Assembly (NCBI GenBank): GCA_021030905.1 | Contig: JAGFMI010000018.1 | Span: forward strand, 248,001 to 312,000 | DNA length: 64,000 bases | DNA from: Pyrenula massariospora | Taxonomy: Eukaryota; Ascomycota; Eurotiomycetes; Pyrenulales; Pyrenulaceae | Direction: 5' to 3' | Shown: positions 58,567-64,000 of the stretch, piece by piece | Layout of the letters: every line of letters begins with the position of its first letter | Numbering within the stretch: position 1 is the first letter of the stretch | The notes under the pieces: generated by a model | The model's database searches: none | The model's input: the letters and a program-made list of their open reading frames with translations, nothing else | Told to the model about the DNA's origin: nothing | Made by a program: the position numbers and the translations under genes

Positions 58567-59736
58567 TTACAGAACTGCCCAAGCCCCCACTGCTGCAGCA
58601 ACGAGTAACGCTATAACCCCAGACCTCTTTCCAATCATCCCCTCCACACCACCACTCTGCGTCGTCGCCACCGGCACCGTCGAATTGACAAACGTCGGCC
58701 CGCACCCCAGATCAATCTGCTGCGCCGCAGTGGTATACGTCTCGCTGACGGGCTGATTCTTATCCCTCGCCGCCTGGGCAAAGATGCCCATGATGTCCTG
58801 CAGGCACTTGTCGCACGTCGGTCTGCTGCCTCCAGGCAGACTGATCCCGATGCCGAGGTAGTAAGGGTACGTGTCGCTGAGGTTGTCGGAGGAGGACATG
58901 GCGTCGACGAAGCAGTACTGCCCGCTCTTGGCGGATTTGAGGCATGTTGCCTGGTAGACGGGCTGGTAGGCGACGAGGCCGGAATGGGCTTGGAGGACTA
59001 GCGGGTTCTGCTCGTTGAAGTCCGGGCCGCAGTGGTCGTCGGAGACGAGTTGGGAGGCGAGGTCCTTCATGACCGCGCCGCAGGTATCGAGGTTGGCGCC
59101 GCAGGAGGCGTCGAGCGCTTGGGTGAGGAGGACGGCGGAGCCGGAGGCTTGGAAGAAGGAATTTGAGTTTTCGAGGAGAAGAGACATGGGGTGGCATTGT
59201 TGGAAGGTGGCGTTGGCGAGGAATTTGTTGAAGAAATCTGGGCAGGCATTGCTGGTGAAGTTGGAGCCGATGGAAGTATCGAAAGGGGTGGGGAGAGGAG
59301 CGGATGACTGAGCCGAGGAGGGTGCGGTGTCGATTGCGGTTGTGGTTGTTGGGGCGGAGGCGGAGGAGGCGGTTGAGGCGGGACCAAGGGAGGAGGATGT
59401 TGAAGAATGGGTTGAGGAGGTGGAGGACGAGTCGTCGAATTGGCGGGGTGAGAGGACTTCTGCCACTGGGCGTGGTCGCCGATCGATCTCAATTTCTCCT
59501 CTTTCAGCGAGACGACGTAACCTTGGGGAGGTAAATGCGGCTTGTGAGGTGGATGGTAGGGTTGTAATTAAAATTATTGTAATCAAAAGAGCTATTGAAT
59601 ATGATGCAGGGTATGGTGAAAACATCGATCGCCTTCGCCCGGGCCGTGGTCTCTGAGGATATGTCTGGGTGGAAGGTAGGCCTGTTCTTCTCGGGATGGT
59701 CGACGGCTCAGGCGAGCCTTGAGGTGGTAATACCAT
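58567..59736 (-). CDS. Secreted, probably GPI-anchored DUF7729-like fungal protein
   Basis: A single exon encodes 389 residues. A hydrophobic segment (ASYSIALLITIILITTLP, about 43-60) acts as signal peptide or anchor. If the ATG at 59625 (MFSPYPASYS) is used, the protein has 352 residues and a standard N-terminal signal; the longer start adds 37 basic Pro-rich residues. A Ser/Thr-rich stretch (~100-145) resembles a heavily O-glycosylated stalk. A conserved Cys-rich domain follows: SNACPDFFNKFLANATFQQCHPMSLLLENSNSFF, then Cys residues in DASCGANLDTC, DDHCGPDF, QATCLKS, QYCFVD and PTCDKCLQ. The end is GCGPTFVNST and a hydrophobic tail (VIALLVAAAVGAWAVL) after small residues, consistent with a GPI signal. 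This looks like a fungal-specific surface family (DUF7729-type, from memory) with no known function. Confidence 0.85.
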   Translation of the reverse strand: MVLPPQGSPEPSTIPRRTGLPSTQTYPQRPRPGRRRSMFSPYPASYSIALLITIILITTLPSTSQAAFTSPRLRRLAERGEIEIDRRPRPVAEVLSPRQFDDSSSTSSTHSSTSSSLGPASTASSASAPTTTTAIDTAPSSAQSSAPLPTPFDTSIGSNFTSNACPDFFNKFLANATFQQCHPMSLLLENSNSFFQASGSAVLLTQALDASCGANLDTCGAVMKDLASQLVSDDHCGPDFNEQNPLVLQAHSGLVAYQPVYQATCLKSAKSGQYCFVDAMSSSDNLSDTYPYYLGIGISLPGGSRPTCDKCLQDIMGIFAQAARDKNQPVSETYTTAAQQIDLGCGPTFVNSTVPVATTQSGGVEGMIGKRSGVIALLVAAAVGAWAVL

Positions 59737-62700
59737 CGTGGTGAATGTAGCACGTTGAGCTGCTGGTGTTGTTCTTGTACTATGTCCAAGGCTTCGTCAT
59801 GACAACAACCCAAGCCTTCCCGTTGGAATGTGCCACGCACGCTGGCTAAGAATAGGTCAACTCGGGCAGCCTGATCTGACTTTGTCAAGATATTGTCGAA
59901 CGTTGAACAAGACGACGAGATTTGAAGAGATGTGGACACTCGACAGGTCAAGTGGGTAGCGATCGGATCAACAGTAGAAATTTCTTGAAGGGGAAATTCC
60001 GACCATGTGTGCAGCGCTGATCTCCCGCGTGCACAGGTGTTCTCTTTTGCAGCAGTGCTTGGAGACGCCCACCGGATGAGGAACAAAGCAGAACGAATGA
60101 TCGAGAGAACAAAGGACGAAATAAGACGAGCAGGAGCAGGTAAGAAAGAAGGAGTTCGACAAGCTCAGTGAAGAGATCGCCGTGCTCTCTCGAGGTTCGA
60201 CAACAGAGCAAACAGAGAGCGCAACAGTCACCAACGGTCTGGACGCGGGAGATGGGCGAATCTTATTCTGGCCCCATCAATTAAATGCCGTTGGTCGAGG
60301 TGGATAATGGTTGTTAGTTATGCTTTTGGGGCTGACAGGGGCAATGCTCCATTCTCAATAGCTTGGGGAATCCTGGGCTCCGAAAGGCCCTGACTGCAGG
60401 TTCGTCAGGCTCTAGACTCTAGACTGGATTTAGCTGCATCCACCATCGAATCACCCTCAGCACGAGCGAACTTGCCTCGATCTGGGGAAGAGGCGCAGCC
60501 CTGCGAAGGCGGCGTGCACGGGAAGATATTGTCCATGCATATTTATATCTCACCAAAGTCCTCGCGGCCGAGAATGAAAGGTCGATGATAGTCAACCCTC
60601 TATCACGGTCATCCTCTGCCGGACGGAATGGAAGTAAGCGGTGCCTTCGCTCGCCAATCGCACGTCCCTTTGATACGAACACCTTTGGGACGGAGGAGGC
60701 GGAGCCCACACTGTGGTTCATAGGACCGCTGGGTTTCCTTGATCCAAATCACTAATAAAGCACGTCGTTGATAATGGTTGTATGCCGGAACGCTGGACCG
60801 TATGCTCAACCCAGGGATTTGGCTTTCTGCACATGCGCCCTGCCGTGGAACTGCACGGCCTTGTGCATGCATCCGTCCATCCACAGCTTGTACCTGTACG
60901 CTCGCAATCACCGCCGGATGAGACTGTCCAACTTGTGCCACAACAACCACTCTAAGGTCGGTCTGAATCAGATGACAGGACACGATCGCAACCAGCGCTG
61001 TTGTACGGCCGTTTCAATCAGTTGAAACCATCAATAATCGTCTAGACCGCCTCTGGTGTGAAGTGTCCGTGCCTAGAAACATTCTCCACCACCGAAGGCT
61101 TGAACACCATCGATGGAGAAATACTTCTGCAGCCGTTTTTTGTCCTGTACGTGCAGGAGGCGCTACGACTATTTGCGCCTTGACGCCTCCCAAGCCAACC
61201 GTCGAGATCTCTCCAATCCCAATTCGGTATCCTAGAAATGTATGCGTATCCTGTAAGCGGCTCCGTCTAAGAAGGGCATGGTAGACGAGAGAGATGGCGT
61301 GGATTGCACCCTCCGGTGGCAGTGCATAGTCAGCATTAATTTTGGCCGAGGTCCCTCATCCCGAAAGAACCAGGATTGGAGATCATCCTGGTCACTCAGC
61401 ACATTGCCATAGCCGGTACCTAACCTGAGGTATCTTTGCATCCTCTGCAGGGACTGCTAGCTGCGCTCAGGGCCTCTATCCTGGCCCTTCGCTGTGGCCC
61501 TTTGGCCCACGTACCATGCCGCTCGATGATGCGCGTTTTGCTTTTTAGGACATGTCGAGTCGATCTCAGCCTCTCCAACATGACGCCGTGGGGCCCAAGG
61601 GAGACTTTTTCAGGTGACCGGAGGCGCACCACCCTGGTCTCCTGGGAGCCACAACAATTTACCGCCGTACAACTCGAGCACGTTGTTCCAGCATTCCCCT
61701 ATGCATCTCTCGGTATCTCTAGATAGCGGGGAACTGCAGCTGACGGGTGGTGATTTGTTCCGTGGCCAGAATCACAGCTAGAACCGCCATCACAAGCCAT
61801 TGCATAGGGATGGCCTGGTAATTAACACGCTTGATAAAGCAGCCTCTCAGATCGAAGAGGGAAGCTGTCAAGGTGATGCGGGCGGGGGTGGTCGAAGTGG
61901 TGGCGCCAGGCGTTCGGTAGCCGGCGGTAGACTGCCCATTATTGCCAGGGTTGGAGGGCCAAACCGCCCACCTTTGCCGAACCAGGCCTCCACCCCCTCC
62001 ACCCCTCCACCATCCAAGTCCACAATCAGCCTCAGCGTTCCAGAAGTGGAAGACTTCGGGAGACCGTTATCTAGGATGAGCCTGAGAATAATAGCATTCA
62101 CCCTTGCGTGCGGCTTTCGCATTCTACTGTGTAAACATTCAAATGACACCAACAGTGCGTTTCAACGGTGGGACTTCGTAGGCATGAGAAAACCACATCG
62201 CAACGTCGCATTGAATCGTCCCCAGTTCCCCCTTGCTTGACGAGCCAACATAACCTGTGACTTCCGCGTTCCCACCCTGGATTTTCTGCGCGAGCCATAT
62301 TGTTCAAGCGGTAAGGTTTACCAGATCCCAGACAACCAACACGAGGTTTCCTTGAGTCAAACTTGAGAGGCGGAGAGGATGGGGGCCTGTTTCGTGAGTG
62401 CCTGCCACAGTTTAGGAGACTTTTCGTCAAGCAGACGATGTCTCCGTTTCTGCGTTGATGAAACTTGGACACACATCCGATCTTTTGTTTTGCCAATGCC
62501 CTTGTGAGTATGATAGTAACTGCATCATGGGCTGCTATTGTAGGCAACATATCCCTGTTGACTCTGGATATCCGCGACTCCAACCGCCAGAAAAGGACGG
62601 AGCGTTTGCGATCGACCCACAATACTAGAATTAGTTACCCCCTCAGAAACAATACGAACCTCCTAAAAGATCGCTCTACAACTCATCGTGTTCTAGCAAC

Positions 62701-64000
62701 TGGCTCTGCAACACCCTACAAGCACGGACCACGATGAGAATCTTTTTCAGTCACACGCAGTCTCGTACTGGCGTTTTCATTTGTCTATGTACTGGAAAAT
62801 GGCATGCATGCTTCGCTATCGTTGAGGCACCACCGTTTTCGATGTCGATCTATGCTTCGTTTGCGCTGCATCGACAACAATGAGCGTTTCAGACTAGTAG
62901 CCGTACACCACCCCGTGGGTTAGAATAAGGAATGCAACCTTCTTTCCCAGTTTTTTCTTTTTCTCCGTTCGCATCTCCAGACGTCTACATCCGGTTCCAA
63001 TGATCTCGCAAATCCAGGACAGGGCAGAATTCAGCGTCCTCAGCCTCAGTACTGCTGTTGTCTTGCAACTATTACGTAGTTCTGCATATTGGAAAGCTTA
63101 CGCATAGCCTTATCGTTTCCCACTATCCGATAGTTGAAATGTTCAGAGGGCCTGCTACGACATTACAAAGCACATTGCTACCCAAGCATAGGTCCATATT
63201 GCCCCACGCCGCTCATTCTTAATGTTACGTGAAGATAGGCAAAGTCTTGGACCCGATCTTAATTCGCCTCTACGAATCTGCAGAAGACATGTCTGCTAGT
63301 CCCGCACGAGACTTGAACAAGAATCATGCTTCTGGTTTATCGGGCATCGTCTTCGCTTGGGTAGAGACTACGCTTATTTACGGTGTTCCCTTTACCGGAT
63401 AATGTTTAGTCTTGTTTACCTTGCTTCATTTTGAAAGATGTTTAGCCCCTATTTTGGGTTAATCGAGAGACCTCTCTCTTCATTTTCATTACTTGACTAC
63501 AAATACTACTGTCTTTTATGTTCATTTCACTCAAACCTTGTGTTACTTCGATCTGCGTCATCTTCGCGATTCCCTTGTGAGGACCCCAGAGTAATTCTTT
63601 CCCATTCCAGAATAAGCTTAGCGCGAAGTGACTGCCTGCATAGCTCTCCACGAGAATCCCTTTACATAGAGAGGAGGGGAGCGACCATATGCATTGAATT
63701 GCCTCTATGCAGAGAGTCTAATTAAGCCCTTGGAGCTTTATGACCCCTTTGCTCGTCATCGTAGTGCCTCAGGAACCTAATTTCACCGGTAATCTTTTCA
63801 TTTCTGAAAATGCACATCTGTACAGCGTTTGGACGCTGTAAGGCACATATTTGGGATGAGGGTTCTTATTTTCAAGCACGAGAAAAGCGCAGATCGTGTA
63901 GGCGTCCTTCAATTTCAGGCTCGAAATTCTGCGACGAACGTGTGTCAATTAGAACGAACCTTTCACATTTTGGACTGACCTTTTGTAGATATTTGCAGCT
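59737..64000. other. Gene-poor right end, about 4.3 kb
   Basis: No gene is supported. The first part must contain the promoter of the minus-strand DUF7729-like gene. The longest open frame (minus 62098-62622, 174 residues) is Arg/Cys/Ser-rich and looks random. I see no repeats with recognisable termini, RNA gene or partial gene running off the right edge. Confidence 0.5.

Noticed and set aside
62098-62622. 174-residue minus frame near the right end
   Set aside because: Arg/Cys-rich, without any motif; no neighbour or splice support.
1-64000. A biosynthetic cluster, CRISPR array, phage or intact transposon
   Set aside because: No polyketide synthase, peptide synthetase or terpene synthase, no spaced direct repeats, and no transposase or reverse transcriptase motifs were seen on either strand.

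Overview
This window is nuclear DNA of a filamentous ascomycete (Pezizomycotina). The evidence is the set of genes (a HET-domain protein, a fungal Msb1-family protein, LSD1 with a C-terminal HMG box, fungal PhoD and DUF7729-type proteins), the short introns (mostly about 45-90 nt, GT...AG), monocistronic genes on both strands, and intergenic gaps of 0.2-4 kb. A leotiomycete-like genome is plausible, but that is a guess from general appearance. I found no rRNA, tRNA, CRISPR array, intact transposon or recognisable biosynthetic gene cluster.

Layout. 0-10 kb: a BAH-PHD chromatin reader (+), a HET-domain protein (+) and a six-exon Msb1-family morphogenesis protein (-). 12-24 kb: a disordered protein with two families of tandem repeats (+), a 1648-residue PhoD-type phosphatase (-) and the Golgi processing protease Kex2 (+). 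24-32 kb: Coq6 monooxygenase of ubiquinone synthesis (+), then three minus-strand genes: dynamitin (dynactin p50), the sorting nexin Snx4/Atg24, and a YeeE/YedE-type sulfur-compound transporter. 34-48.6 kb: a GT71 mannosyltransferase (+), a mitochondrial OXNAD1-like flavin reductase (-), LSD1 histone demethylase (+), a DCR2-like metallophosphatase (-), an organellar TRM61-like methyltransferase (+) and ALG12 mannosyltransferase (-). 52-60 kb: a GPI-anchored CPAF/S41-like secreted protein (+), the methionine-salvage enzyme Mde1 (+) and a DUF7729-like surface protein (-). The remaining stretches, including the last 4.3 kb, hold nothing I can support.

These are mostly dispersed housekeeping genes rather than one pathway. 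Loose themes are secretory-pathway and cell-surface biology (Kex2, ALG12, GT71, two GPI-type proteins, Snx4), mitochondrial redox and RNA functions (Coq6, OXNAD1-like, TRM61-like), and chromatin (BAH-PHD, LSD1). Exon structures below were worked out by hand. Each keeps an open frame through GT...AG junctions and joins family-consistent protein sequence, but none is confirmed by transcripts. Three genes (ALG12, DCR2-like, Msb1-like) carry very short first or last exons that simple gene finding would miss. The most striking non-gene signal is a recurring switch of the coding strand from C-rich to G-rich towards the 3' end of many genes.
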